This document shows, piece by piece, positions 53,018 to 62,695 of a stretch of 64,000 nt of DNA. The notes beneath the pieces were generated by a model. The model searched no databases. It was not told where the DNA came from and worked only from the letters and a program-made list of their open reading frames with translations. A program made the translations under genes and the position numbers. The first letter of the stretch is position 1. Each line of letters begins with the position of its first letter. This stretch comes from Neorhizobium alkalisoli (lineage in GTDB: Bacteria > Pseudomonadota > Alphaproteobacteria > Rhizobiales > Rhizobiaceae), in assembly GCF_007829835.1 (NCBI RefSeq), contig NZ_VIWP01000005.1, positions 434,001 through 498,000 on the forward strand, given 5' to 3'.

Positions 53018-54052
53018 ATGCCTGTCAATGCGCCTGATAGTTCCACAATCACCCCGCATGCAGCAGATCGGCCCACACCCGCAGCAACCGGCATTCGTTT
53101 GCCGGCCATTCCGGCAGCCGCCTTCGGCATCGTGCTCGGCACGGTTGGGCTTGCCAATGCCTGGCGGGCCGCGACAGCCCTCTGGGGCGCGTCCCCCATT
53201 GTCAGCGAAACGATCGGCCTGATCGGTGCTGCAATCTGGTGCGTTCTGATTATATGTTACGCCTTGAAATGGCTGGTCTTCCGGTCAGACGCGTTGCAGG
53301 AACTGGAACATCCGATACAATGCTGCTTCACCGGCCTTGTCGGTGTCGCGACCATGCTGGTCGCCACGATCACCCTGCCCTTCTCCGCACTCCTGGCCGA
53401 GATCCTCTATTGGATCGGCGCCTGCTGGACGGCACTTTTCGCACTGTGGCGGACGGGCATCCTCTGGCGCGGCGGCCGCAATCCATCGACCACGACGGCG
53501 GTTCTCTACCTGCCGACAGTTGCCGGCTCCTATGTGCTTGCCATCGTCGGCGCATCGCTCGGATATCAAAGTCTGAGCCAGCTCGCCTTCGGCGCCGGTT
53601 TCTTTTCCTGGCTTGCGATTGAATCCGTCCTGCTCAACCGGCTGCTGACCGCGCCGGAACTCGCCGAACCGGTGCGTCCGACGATCGGCATCCAGCTCGC
53701 GCCGCCGACGGTCGGATGCGTCGCCTATCTCAGCGCCACGACGGGCGTACCGGACATGCTGGCCCATGCCATGCTCGGTTATGGCCTGCTGCAGGCCTTT
53801 CTGATGATCCGCATCCTGCCCTGGGTGATGAAACAGCCGTTTGCGGCCGGTTACTGGGCCTTTTCCTTCGGCCTTACGGCGCTTGCAACCGCGGTGCTGA
53901 GAATGACCGAGCGTGGCGATACAGGCATCGTCCCGGCAATCGCCATGCCTGTTTTCGTCATCGTCAATGCTCTGATCGCACTTCTCGCCGTGCTGAGCAT
54001 CGGCCTGCTTCTCCGCGGAAAACTTTTTCCGCTTCTCACGCGAAGGGCGTGA
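53018..54052 (+). CDS. TehA/SLAC1-type (TDT family) anion channel
   Basis: A 344-residue membrane protein with about ten TM segments and a Pro-rich soluble start. The segments AAFGIVLGTVGLANAWRAA and LPTVAGSYVLAIVG match the tellurite-resistance/dicarboxylate transporter (TDT) family. Members conduct anions or C4-dicarboxylates; tellurite resistance is a secondary phenotype. GGAGGG lies about 8 nt before the ATG. It is convergent with the AhpD-like gene at 54102. Confidence 0.85.
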   Translation: MPVNAPDSSTITPHAADRPTPAATGIRLPAIPAAAFGIVLGTVGLANAWRAATALWGASPIVSETIGLIGAAIWCVLIICYALKWLVFRSDALQELEHPIQCCFTGLVGVATMLVATITLPFSALLAEILYWIGACWTALFALWRTGILWRGGRNPSTTTAVLYLPTVAGSYVLAIVGASLGYQSLSQLAFGAGFFSWLAIESVLLNRLLTAPELAEPVRPTIGIQLAPPTVGCVAYLSATTGVPDMLAHAMLGYGLLQAFLMIRILPWVMKQPFAAGYWAFSFGLTALATAVLRMTERGDTGIVPAIAMPVFVIVNALIALLAVLSIGLLLRGKLFPLLTRRA

Positions 54053-54101
54053 CCCTGATTAGAGACCTTATTCTGCACATACCTTACGGAAGACCGATCT
54101 C

Positions 54102-54689
54102 TCAGCCTTCCTTTGCTGGCCGGAACGGCTCGCCCAGCGTATGCATCAACCGGTTCGCCCAGCCGAAAATCGACGTCGACATGATCAGGTCGAGGATCTC
54201 CAGCTCATCCAGACCGACAGCCTTCAGACGGGCCATGTCTTCGGCTATCGCTGCCGGCGGAAAGGCCGAAAGTTTCACCGAGAAATCGAAGATCGCCTGT
54301 TCCCGTTCGGGCAGTTTCGCGGCCGTTTCGTGCGCGAAAATCTCTTCGACAATCTCGGTCGTCTTGGTAACCTGATTGAAATGGCGGGCATGCACGGCAA
54401 TGCAGTAGATGCAGCGGTTGACGATCGACGAACCGATCGCCCCAAGCTCCCGGCCCCCGCGATCGAGCCCGTCCTTGCCATACATGATGCCGTTGAACAG
54501 CGGCGAACGGTGCAGCAGCGATTCCGGGTCGTGGGCAAGCGTCAGGACATAGTCCGAGATCTTCTTGTTGGCCGGCGTGATCTTTAATGCCTCGCGCTGC
54601 TCGTCCGTAAGCTCCTCGACCTTGACCGGCCTCACGAAAGGCCGCCAGTCGAGAACCTCCGTCGTGTAGTGGTGAACGGCGTCGGTCAT
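54102..54689 (-). CDS. AhpD/CMD-like peroxidase-related protein
   Basis: A 195-residue CMD-fold protein. CIYCIAVH (about residues 103-110) has the CxxC-x3-H proton-relay motif of AhpD-like alkylhydroperoxidases, so it may reduce peroxides. It overlaps the other CMD-like gene by 4 nt. From memory, the pair resembles families named after Agrobacterium vitis Avi_7169 and Avi_7170; this should be confirmed by search. It is the last gene of the long minus-strand operon. Confidence 0.85.
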   Translation of the reverse strand: MTDAVHHYTTEVLDWRPFVRPVKVEELTDEQREALKITPANKKISDYVLTLAHDPESLLHRSPLFNGIMYGKDGLDRGGRELGAIGSSIVNRCIYCIAVHARHFNQVTKTTEIVEEIFAHETAAKLPEREQAIFDFSVKLSAFPPAAIAEDMARLKAVGLDELEILDLIMSTSIFGWANRLMHTLGEPFRPAKEG

Positions 54690-55174
54690 CGGATGTCCTC
54701 CATCAGGCGCAGACCGGCAACGAGGCGGACCTGATATCCCAGAAACGCAGCAAGCTCGGCAAGCCGGACGATATCCGCGTCGCTGACACCTGCCGCATAC
54801 AATTTTTCAATGTCGCCGCTGGTCGCCGTGCGCGGGCGGCAGGTCAGCATGTCGGCATGGTCGAGGATCGCCTGCAGCCAGGGATCGTCGGAAACGGCAT
54901 CCGGCTCGATCAGCCCGACCAGATCGTAAAAATCCTCGCACTGGGTGAAGTGCTCGTAATAGTGATCCTTCATCCTGCTATCGCCGAGCCGTTCGGAAGC
55001 CCTGACGGCAATCAGCGCCCGCAACGCGTGGGAAAGCCCCCCGGGTTCGGCCGGCGTCAGCACCGCCTTGCGGCTCGCCTCGGTCAGCGCCATCAGGTCG
55101 GCGCGGCGCGCAAGCAGATTGTTGATCCGGGCATCCGGAACAGGCCCGACAAGGGCCTCGATCAGGTCAGTCAT
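54686..55174 (-). CDS. CMD-domain protein lacking the CxxC motif
   Basis: A 162-residue protein with a CMD-like helical pattern (SHALRALIAVRASERLGD, YAAGVSDADIVRLAELAAFLGYQVRLVAGL). No CxxC pair is present, in contrast to its partner downstream, so it may be a structural subunit of a two-protein complex. The start MTDLIEALVGP was chosen because the longer frame overlaps the DUF1028 gene. Confidence 0.78.
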   Translation of the reverse strand: MTDLIEALVGPVPDARINNLLARRADLMALTEASRKAVLTPAEPGGLSHALRALIAVRASERLGDSRMKDHYYEHFTQCEDFYDLVGLIEPDAVSDDPWLQAILDHADMLTCRPRTATSGDIEKLYAAGVSDADIVRLAELAAFLGYQVRLVAGLRLMEDIR

Positions 55175-55218
55175 GCAGCAGTCTCTCTTGAATTTCGGAT
55201 AGGGCGGGCTTGTCGTCG

Positions 55219-55896
55219 TCAGACCTGCAGCGCCGAATTGATCAGCGGCTTCAATGCCGCCGGTTCCAGCACCTGGGTGATGAACCGATCGACGATCGGC
55301 TCGTAGGCGCGCCATAGCGAGCGCAGCTTCGTGGCGGGTTCGGGTTCGAAATCGACGCGAAGATCGACCAGCGGCCAGGCATGTTTGTCGACGATCAGAA
55401 GCGCCGCGGCCATGGCCGGCTGCGTCTCGCCTCCGGCCGCAACGCCGGCATCGAGCGAGGCCAGCAAGCGTTCGGCAAACGGCATGCCGGCTGCGGCTTC
55501 GTAACCGCGAACCATCGACTCCGTGACCTGTTCATTGGCCATGAAATTGCCGACCGAAACGCATGCATCGCCTTCATGGGCAGTTGCGATGGATGAGATA
55601 TCCGGCCCGTTGAAAAATGCCGTCCGCCCGCCCGTGTCCACTGCCGCAAACTGCCGAAGATTGGGATGTTCGCTGCCTGCGACGAGAATATCCACGGTCT
55701 CGCGGGCCGAAAAACCCTTGCCCAGCAGATCGAGCCCGAGCGGTCCGCAACGGATATCGGTGCGATGCTGGGTGGCGATCACGCCGGTTCCAGCGCGTGC
55801 CCACGAGCATCGGTTGCCGACGGCAATGCTCGAACTCGCCACAGCGATGCCGAACATGCCGGTCTGCCGGTCGAGTGCTGAGAGTGAAAACGTCAT
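55219..55896 (-). CDS. DUF1028 family protein
   Basis: A 225-residue DUF1028 protein of typical length. The N-terminal TFSLSALDRQTGMFGIAVASSS is the family signature, and the start resembles an Ntn-hydrolase-like fold, although activity has not been established. It lies 44 nt upstream of the CMD gene and 46 nt below the oxidoreductase gene. DUF1028 genes are often found with peptide or amino acid catabolic genes. Confidence 0.85.
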   Translation of the reverse strand: MTFSLSALDRQTGMFGIAVASSSIAVGNRCSWARAGTGVIATQHRTDIRCGPLGLDLLGKGFSARETVDILVAGSEHPNLRQFAAVDTGGRTAFFNGPDISSIATAHEGDACVSVGNFMANEQVTESMVRGYEAAAGMPFAERLLASLDAGVAAGGETQPAMAAALLIVDKHAWPLVDLRVDFEPEPATKLRSLWRAYEPIVDRFITQVLEPAALKPLINSALQV

Positions 55897-55942
55897 AACC
55901 TCACCTTGATGTTTTGGGGATGCTGTTGGCGTTCATCATTGT

Positions 55943-57232
55943 TCAAACCTCGCGGCTGTCCCTGAACCGGTACCAGGGCAGGATCAGTCGCGCGAAACGA
56001 GAGACGAATGCGTGGAACGGCACGGTGGAAGGTGTCGTCGGCATCAGCGCCAGCTTCTCGTCCGGCACGCCTTCGACGGCATCGGCCATGACCGGCCCCA
56101 TGGCGCAGGCGAGTGCCAGGCCGCGGCCGTTGCAGCCGATCCAGGCATAGATGCCGTCGCCACGCCGATAGAGACGCGGCAGGCGATCCATGGTCATGGC
56201 GATGCCCCCGCCCCAGAAGGAGGTCATCGGCCTTTCCGCCAGGGCAGGAAACATTTGCCCCAACCGCCGTGCGACCATGGCCGGCAGGCGCCGCGCGGCA
56301 CCGGCCTGGATCGCCAGCGCGCCACCGGAAATCAGCCTTCCCTCGCGATCCTTGCGGAAATAGCGCAGGTCCATCCGCGTGTCCGAAGCAGCCTCGTCAT
56401 TCGGCAGGATCGTATCGGCCAGAGCGCCAAGCGGATCGGTCGCGGCCTGATAGGATGTCACCGGAACGATCGAGCGCGTCAGCTCCGGCCAGAGATCTCC
56501 GCTATAGGCTGCGGTCGTCAGCACGATTTTTGGCGCATGGATGCGCCCGCCGGCCGTCTCGACAATCCAGTCGCCGCCATCGCGGATAAGACGCAATGCC
56601 GGACTGTTTTCGAAGACGACAACACCTTCCGACACGGCGGCACGGGCAAGGCCGCAGGTGAAGGCGTAAGGATTGATATGGCCGCCGCCGCGATGTTCCC
56701 ACCCGCCGCAATAGGCGCCGGTCCCGAGCCTCGCGCTGATTGCCTCTGCGGAAACAGCACCGGTCGGCGCACCGACCGCCGCCCATTGCGCGGCAAGGCC
56801 AGCAACCCGTTTCAGCCGGCCCGGCGTATGCGCCGGCTGCAGCCAGCCGGTTCGCCGTGCATCGCAATCGATCCCGTAACGCTCGATCAGATCATAGAGC
56901 TGGTCGGCAGCGCCTTTCACCAGCTGAATGAAACGTTCTCCCCTCTCACCCGGCCAGACCTTGCGGATCGCATCCGGACCATGGCGGGTGAGTGCAGAGA
57001 TAACCTGCCCATTCGCCCTGCCGGACGCACCGTAACCGACACGCACCGCTTCCAGCACGATCACGCGATTTCCCCGATGGACGAGCTCCAGCGCCGTCGA
57101 GAGCCCGGAGATCCCTCCACCGATGACGACGACGTCAGCGCATGTCTCGCCTTTCAGCGCCGGCGCCTCGAATTTTTCACGCGAGAGCGACATCCAGAGC
57201 GAGGACGGCGTGTCGGACGGCCAGGAGGTCAT
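55943..57232 (-). CDS. FAD-dependent oxidoreductase (DAO family)
   Basis: A 429-residue flavoenzyme of the D-amino-acid-oxidase superfamily. The dinucleotide-binding GGGISGLSTALELVHRG (about 38-54) follows a lead peptide with WPSDTPSSLW, typical of gamma-glutamylputrescine oxidase (PuuB)-like enzymes, and GCNGRGLALACAMG is the C-terminal FAD block. It oxidises an amine or N-substituted amino acid. The ATG overlaps the VOC gene stop (ATGA), which fixes the start. Confidence 0.87.
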   Translation of the reverse strand: MTSWPSDTPSSLWMSLSREKFEAPALKGETCADVVVIGGGISGLSTALELVHRGNRVIVLEAVRVGYGASGRANGQVISALTRHGPDAIRKVWPGERGERFIQLVKGAADQLYDLIERYGIDCDARRTGWLQPAHTPGRLKRVAGLAAQWAAVGAPTGAVSAEAISARLGTGAYCGGWEHRGGGHINPYAFTCGLARAAVSEGVVVFENSPALRLIRDGGDWIVETAGGRIHAPKIVLTTAAYSGDLWPELTRSIVPVTSYQAATDPLGALADTILPNDEAASDTRMDLRYFRKDREGRLISGGALAIQAGAARRLPAMVARRLGQMFPALAERPMTSFWGGGIAMTMDRLPRLYRRGDGIYAWIGCNGRGLALACAMGPVMADAVEGVPDEKLALMPTTPSTVPFHAFVSRFARLILPWYRFRDSREV

Positions 57233-57891
57233 GCGGCGGCGACCTCGATCTCCACGCCGCAAATGCTGCGCAGATCATGATATTGCGGCTGGCGACCGGC
57301 AAAGATGAGCCGGCCGGCACCGGCGGCGATCGCAACGCCCTGCCGGCTCTCATCCGGCGGGAAAACAGCCAGCGATCCCGCCCCTGGCAGCGCGACCGAC
57401 ACGAGCTGGGAAACACCATTGGCATGAACCATGGTTTGAGGCAGCCAAAGAAGCTCGGCCGTATGATGCTGGCAGACCAGGCATTGCAGCCCGGGCGTCG
57501 CCGAAGGTTCGATCCGCGTGATGGAAAAACGCAGCTCGCCGTCATCGGTCATGCGGGAGAAATGGCGGACGGGTTCGGCTGCAATACCGAGCGATGCGAG
57601 CTCCAGCGCGGAAACTTCGATATCTGCGCTGCGCAGGGCGAAGCCACGAATGCCGGGCCCCTTGCCCAGCAGATTGCGCCATGTGGCATTGGCCGGCGTT
57701 TCCGCGACAATGCCCATGATCTCGATATAGCAGCCGCCCTCCAGCATGACGCAGCGATTGGCCGTGCCCATGGCCGGGCTGTGCCGTGTCTGCGGCGTCA
57801 CATCAAAACCGGCGGCCTCGAAGGCAGAGCCCGCCGCTACCAGATCCGGCACAAGGACGACGACATGGTCGACCGGCAGAACGAAACTCAT
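57229..57891 (-). CDS. VOC family protein (glyoxalase-like)
   Basis: A 220-residue vicinal-oxygen-chelate protein. The opening PVDHVVVLVPDLVAAGSAFE and the later YIEIMG are typical of the two-module glyoxalase-like group. It could be an isomerase, a dioxygenase or a binding protein. It overlaps the permease gene by 4 nt. Confidence 0.82.
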   Translation of the reverse strand: MSFVLPVDHVVVLVPDLVAAGSAFEAAGFDVTPQTRHSPAMGTANRCVMLEGGCYIEIMGIVAETPANATWRNLLGKGPGIRGFALRSADIEVSALELASLGIAAEPVRHFSRMTDDGELRFSITRIEPSATPGLQCLVCQHHTAELLWLPQTMVHANGVSQLVSVALPGAGSLAVFPPDESRQGVAIAAGAGRLIFAGRQPQYHDLRSICGVEIEVAAA

Positions 57892-58685
57892 CCGGCCACC
57901 GTCATCTTGTCGATGCCATAGACACGGTCGACGATCAGAAGCGCGACGACGGCGAGAGCGAGCTGCAGCGTGCTGAGCGCAGCGATCGTCGGGTCGAACT
58001 GGTTTTCCATATAGCTCAGCATCACGACCGGCAGCGTGTTGGTGCTGGCGCTGCCGAAGAAATAGCTGATCGGCAGATTGTCGAACGAGGTGAGGAAGGA
58101 AAACAGCGATCCCGCCATGATGCCGGGCCGGATCAGCGGCAGCGTCACATGCCAGAAGGTCAGAAGCGGGTTGGCACCGAGAATGGCCGCCGCTTCCTCA
58201 TACGAGCGCGGCAGCCCCGCATAAACGCCGGCAACCGTGCGCACGATATAGGGCAGGCAGACGACCGTATGGGTGATCAGAAGTGCGGCAAAGGAAATGC
58301 CGACGCCGAGCCAGGACAGGAAGAACAGCGAGGCAAAACCGATAACGATCATCGGCATGGACAGCGGCGACAGGAGGAAGGTCATGATCCCGCTTGCCCA
58401 GGCGCTGCGGGACCGCGCGAGAAAGATCGCGGCCGGCACCCCGATCAGGCAGGACAGGACCGTCGCTCCGATCGCGATCTCGATGCTGACGATCAATGCA
58501 TCGATGAAGGGCTGGTATTCAAAGATATGGGCGAACCACTTCAGCGACCAGCCGGGAATCGGGAAGGAGACGTAACCGGCAGAGGTGAAGGACACGAGGA
58601 CAACGATCAAAATCGGCGCCAGCATGAAGACAAAGAAGAGAACGACGAAGGCGGCAAGCCCGAGATTGATCCAGTCGCGTTTCAT
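57888..58685 (-). CDS. ABC importer permease (PotC type), hydantoinase operon
   Basis: A 265-residue permease with six TM segments and the EAA motif (SYEEAAAILGANPLLTFWHVT). It pairs with the permease gene 3 nt upstream. Confidence 0.9.
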   Translation of the reverse strand: MKRDWINLGLAAFVVLFFVFMLAPILIVVLVSFTSAGYVSFPIPGWSLKWFAHIFEYQPFIDALIVSIEIAIGATVLSCLIGVPAAIFLARSRSAWASGIMTFLLSPLSMPMIVIGFASLFFLSWLGVGISFAALLITHTVVCLPYIVRTVAGVYAGLPRSYEEAAAILGANPLLTFWHVTLPLIRPGIMAGSLFSFLTSFDNLPISYFFGSASTNTLPVVMLSYMENQFDPTIAALSTLQLALAVVALLIVDRVYGIDKMTVAG

Positions 58686-58688
58686 CGC

Positions 58689-59552
58689 TCAGGCTCCCTT
58701 GCGGCGCACGAGGCGCAGTTGCAGGAACAGGCAGAAGACGGCGATGACCAGCAGGATCATGCTCATGGCACTTGCCATGCCGAAATCGCGCGTCGTGTTA
58801 AACTGCTGGTAGATCATCAGCGGCAGCGTCTGCATGCCGCCGCCGAGCAGGACGAGCGTGACGAAACTGCCATTGGCGATCATAAAGACGAGGATCGCGC
58901 CGGTGCCGATACCATCAAGCGATAACGGCAGCGTCACTTCGAAAAAGGTGCGCAGCCGGTTGGCACCAAGGATTTTTGCTGATTCTTCGAGCCGCGTATC
59001 GATGCCCTGCAGCACGGTTGCGATGGAAAGAACCATGAAGGGCACGAGGACATGCACCAGTGCCGCGATCGCAATTTCGGGCGAATTGGTGAGCCTCAGC
59101 GGCGCCGACAGAATACCGAGCTGATCGACGAGAAGATTGTTTACGAGCCCGCGCCGGGCAAACAGCACCTGCCAGCCGAAAGTGCGCATGATGATCGAGG
59201 TCAGAAGCGGCGCGATCAGAAGGAAGATGATCAGCCCTGAAAAACGCCCCGCCTTGCGGACAAGGAAATAGGCGACCGGATAACCGATGATGATCGAGAT
59301 GATCGTCACCCCCGCGGACAGCAGAACCGTCTGGGCAATGATCCAGAGATAAAAGCCGTCGGTCAGCAGCGAGGCATAACGCGACAGGGTAAACCCGCCG
59401 TCGTTGGCGATCACGCTGCGCATGCCGTTATCGATCAGCGGCAGCACGAAAAAGACGACGAGAAAGAGAACAGCCGGCAACGCCAAGAGAGGCGGCGCGA
59501 GCAATCTCGTCCGTCGGCTGGGCAATGTCTGTTGCAGGCTGGTATCGCTCAT
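58689..59552 (-). CDS. ABC importer permease (PotB type), hydantoinase operon
   Basis: A 287-residue permease with an N-terminal TM (LLAPPLLALPAVLFLVVFF) and the EAA motif (LEESAKILGANRLRTFFEVT). The start MSDTSLQQTL was chosen; an ATG three codons earlier is possible. The longer frame overlaps the binding protein gene. Confidence 0.88.
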   Translation of the reverse strand: MSDTSLQQTLPSRRTRLLAPPLLALPAVLFLVVFFVLPLIDNGMRSVIANDGGFTLSRYASLLTDGFYLWIIAQTVLLSAGVTIISIIIGYPVAYFLVRKAGRFSGLIIFLLIAPLLTSIIMRTFGWQVLFARRGLVNNLLVDQLGILSAPLRLTNSPEIAIAALVHVLVPFMVLSIATVLQGIDTRLEESAKILGANRLRTFFEVTLPLSLDGIGTGAILVFMIANGSFVTLVLLGGGMQTLPLMIYQQFNTTRDFGMASAMSMILLVIAVFCLFLQLRLVRRKGA

Positions 59553-59611
59553 CGCTTGCATCCGTTGGCGGGAAATTTGGGCTGCCCCATCAAAGGGCAG
59601 CCCATGGTCGG

Positions 59612-60664
59612 TTAGCGGCCGATTTCGCGGTTCCAGCGATCGACCCATTCGTTGCGCACCTGAGCGATCTGCTCATAGGGCGGAAACGCGGTCTTCTGCC
59701 AAGGCGTGATGCGCGGCTTGATCTTGTCGCTGTAGACGACGTCGGAATTCGTCACGCCATAGTTCATGATGTCGGCGAACTTGGTCTGGTTCTGCGCGTC
59801 GAGGATTTCGTTGATGTATTCCCAGGCGAGCGGATTGGCGTTCTTCGGCTTCTGTACGGCGACGCCGTTCAGCGAACCGCCTTCTTCCGGGTTGATGAAG
59901 TCGATCCAGGTCGCGCCGCTGTCGTAATGGTTCCAGGTACGGCCGTCGAAATAGATGCCGACTTCGGCTTCGCCGGAGGACAGGTGGTTGAAGAAGTCGT
60001 TCGGACCACCCCAGAACACCAGATTGTCCTTCATCTTGGCCATGGCCTTGAAGAACGGATCGACATTGTCGACACCACCACCGAGCGCCTTGGCCATGGC
60101 CCAGATCAGCATGATCGGGGTGACGGCATAAGCGATCGACGGAACGGAGGCGACGAACTCGCCCTTGGAAACGCGATCGACGAATTCCGCGAACGACTTT
60201 GGCGGGTTCTTGACGCGTTCCTTGTGGAAGGTGATGCCGCCGACGCCGTAATCGAACAGCGTGCCCTTGCCCATGACGCTGTCGGTCAGTTCCTTCGGGA
60301 TCTTGGCAAGGTTCGGGATCTTGTCGACGGTGAAGTCATCGACCAGACCGGATTTTGCAGCCGTCAGAGCCAGGTCCGGCGTCATGATCAGCACGTCGAC
60401 CGGCGGCTTTGCCTGGTTGGCTTCGACCTGTGCCAGCCACTGCGGCGGACCACCAAGGGAAACATTTGCCTTGGCTTTGGTCTTGGCCTCGAAGGGCGCG
60501 ACGAAGCATTTGCGGACCGCTTCTTCCCAGACGCCGCCAAAAGCGGTGACGGTGATTTCCGTCGACTGGGCGTTTGCCAGGCGCGGCATGCCGCCTGCCA
60601 TCAGGCCGGCGCCGATCATGGCGCTGCCACCGAGGAAATGTCTTCTCTTGATTATCGTCATCAC
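59612..60664 (-). CDS. ABC importer periplasmic binding protein, hydantoinase operon
   Basis: A 350-residue PotD/family-1-type binding protein with a twin-arginine signal (IKRRHFLGGSAMIGAGLMA, cleavage near ANA). The mature part begins with STEITVTAFGGVWEEAVRKC. It is distinct from the binding protein at 19319. No ATPase gene lies among the visible genes of the operon. Confidence 0.88.
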   Translation of the reverse strand: MMTIIKRRHFLGGSAMIGAGLMAGGMPRLANAQSTEITVTAFGGVWEEAVRKCFVAPFEAKTKAKANVSLGGPPQWLAQVEANQAKPPVDVLIMTPDLALTAAKSGLVDDFTVDKIPNLAKIPKELTDSVMGKGTLFDYGVGGITFHKERVKNPPKSFAEFVDRVSKGEFVASVPSIAYAVTPIMLIWAMAKALGGGVDNVDPFFKAMAKMKDNLVFWGGPNDFFNHLSSGEAEVGIYFDGRTWNHYDSGATWIDFINPEEGGSLNGVAVQKPKNANPLAWEYINEILDAQNQTKFADIMNYGVTNSDVVYSDKIKPRITPWQKTAFPPYEQIAQVRNEWVDRWNREIGR

Positions 60665-60715
60665 AGTTCTCCAAAGCTGGAACGAGGTGGCATCAGTCTT
60701 TTCGGTTCATGCGCA

Positions 60716-62695
60716 TCAAAGGCTGCTTGCGGCGGCCTCCAGCCGCTGACGCGCGGCGTCAACGGCAGTCTTGCCGGCCTCCACCCGCGGAAAACCTTCC
60801 GGCAGTTCCGCAAGCACGGCATCAAAGATTTCACGGCGGCGGCGCTGGCGCACGGCGCCCGGCAATGCCACCAGCGAACGGTTGAGGCTGTCCATGACAC
60901 TGGCCGGAAAGGCCTGGTCCCAGCGCTCACGTTCGACGCCCTGGGCATTGGCCGAGGTGCTGGCCGTCATGCCCTTGCGCAGGCTTTCGGTCTTTGCTGC
61001 ATCCACGGCACCATCGACGATTGCAACGCCGTATTCGCTTTCAGCCGCTTCCGCAGTGACAAAACCGTTGGCGACATCCTTCAGCACGGCCTGCGGATCA
61101 CGCGCGGCAGGATCACCCCAGCCACCGGCGCCCGGCGTCAGGAAGGTCACCGTGTCGCCGGCATTGACGGTCAGGACATCGATCTTGCCGAGATGTTTTT
61201 CGCGCTCCGTGCCACGGTTGAGAATGAGCTGCCCCGGCATGCCGGGCTTGCCGCCATTCGAACCCCAGGGCCGGAACAGCAGCCGCTCGAGACCGCGTCC
61301 GAGAACATTGCTGTCGTCGGTCAGCACGCGGAACGTCAGTTCCATGCCGCAGCCGCCACGCCACTGGCCGGCGCCGCCGGAATTGGGACGCAGCGCATAG
61401 GTGGAGATCTCGATGCCGAGCTCGGCTTCCACCGTCTCCACCGGGTTGTTCGCAAGGTTGGAAATGCCGCTGTCGCGACCATCGATGCCGTCGCGGCCCT
61501 TGCGCGCGCCGGTTCCGCCGATCATCGGCTCGATGACCTGCACGCGACGACCGCCATGGCCATCCGGCTCGGCCATGACAACCGGAATGACCGTGCCGGA
61601 CGATGCAGCCGGCATGACATCCGGGAGAGCCTTGCCGAAAGCGCCGTTCAACACGTCGTTGACGCGGATCGCTGCCGCATGGCGAACGCCGACAGCAGCC
61701 GGCTCCTGCGGATTGACGAGACTGCCTTCCGGCGCAGTGATCTTAACCGGCGCCAGCATGCCGACATTGAGCGGCGTCGTCGGATCAAGCGTATTGACCA
61801 GCGCCAGAACACGCAGCGTCAGCCAGGCATGCGGCCGGCCGCGCGAAGGAATATTCATCGCGGTCGAAACCTGCGGATCGGTGCCGGTGAAATCGAGATG
61901 CACTTCACCATCGGCAAACGTCGCGGAAAGCGCAACGCGCACCGGCAGGCGGGTGGCAGCATCGTCATCGAGATAGTCGGCAAAGCTGTAGGTGCCGGCC
62001 GGAACGCGCTTCAGCACCGTGCGCGCCTTTTCGGCCGAGTAGGCAACCAGATCGACGGCGGCGGTCGACACCGTTTCGGCGCCGTGCTGCGAAATCGTCT
62101 GCTCCAGACGACGGCGGCCGGCGGCAAGGGCTGCCAGCATCGCGCGGATATCGCCCATATTGGCGTCAGGCGTGCGGCTGTTGGCATTGAGGAAGAGCGC
62201 GACGTCGGGGTTCATCTCCCCCTTCTTCATCAGCTTGACCGGCGGAATACGCAGGCCTTCCTGGAAAATTTCCGTATTGACCGGCGAGATACTCGACGGC
62301 ACGCGTCCGCCGACATCCGAGCAATGCACGAAGCACCAGCCGTAAGCGACGATCTTGCCGTCATGGAAGTAGGGCTCAATCATGTGCAGGTCGGGCAGAT
62401 GCGTCGCGAGACCTTCGGAGCGATAGGGATCGTTGGTGAGGATGACATCGCCCGGTTCAAGCGGGCCGACCGCCGCGATCGCCGGTGCGCATTCGAGGCC
62501 GACGAAGCCGGAAACGCCGATCGAGCGCGGATAGGCGAAGAAGCGGCCATCGAGACCGGCGAGCGCGCAGGCGAAATCGGCCGTTTCCTTGACATAGAGC
62601 GTGCGGCCGGTGCGCTGCAGCGTCAAGCACATTTCCTCGCTGACGGCGGCAAGCTTGTTGCCAAGGATGGCGAGCGTGACGGGATCAAGCTTCAT
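60716..62695 (-). CDS. hyuB: Hydantoinase B/oxoprolinase family protein
   Basis: A 659-residue HyuB-type subunit, a little longer than usual because of a C-terminal extension of about 100 residues after the GAGGWGDP block (about 520). The opening LDPVTLAILGNKLAAVSEEM and NDPYRSEGLATHLPD are family hallmarks. With HyuA it opens hydantoins, 5-oxoproline or N-methylhydantoin in an ATP-dependent reaction. It overlaps hyuA by 1 nt and precedes the ABC genes. Confidence 0.9.
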   Translation of the reverse strand: MKLDPVTLAILGNKLAAVSEEMCLTLQRTGRTLYVKETADFACALAGLDGRFFAYPRSIGVSGFVGLECAPAIAAVGPLEPGDVILTNDPYRSEGLATHLPDLHMIEPYFHDGKIVAYGWCFVHCSDVGGRVPSSISPVNTEIFQEGLRIPPVKLMKKGEMNPDVALFLNANSRTPDANMGDIRAMLAALAAGRRRLEQTISQHGAETVSTAAVDLVAYSAEKARTVLKRVPAGTYSFADYLDDDAATRLPVRVALSATFADGEVHLDFTGTDPQVSTAMNIPSRGRPHAWLTLRVLALVNTLDPTTPLNVGMLAPVKITAPEGSLVNPQEPAAVGVRHAAAIRVNDVLNGAFGKALPDVMPAASSGTVIPVVMAEPDGHGGRRVQVIEPMIGGTGARKGRDGIDGRDSGISNLANNPVETVEAELGIEISTYALRPNSGGAGQWRGGCGMELTFRVLTDDSNVLGRGLERLLFRPWGSNGGKPGMPGQLILNRGTEREKHLGKIDVLTVNAGDTVTFLTPGAGGWGDPAARDPQAVLKDVANGFVTAEAAESEYGVAIVDGAVDAAKTESLRKGMTASTSANAQGVERERWDQAFPASVMDSLNRSLVALPGAVRQRRRREIFDAVLAELPEGFPRVEAGKTAVDAARQRLEAAASSL

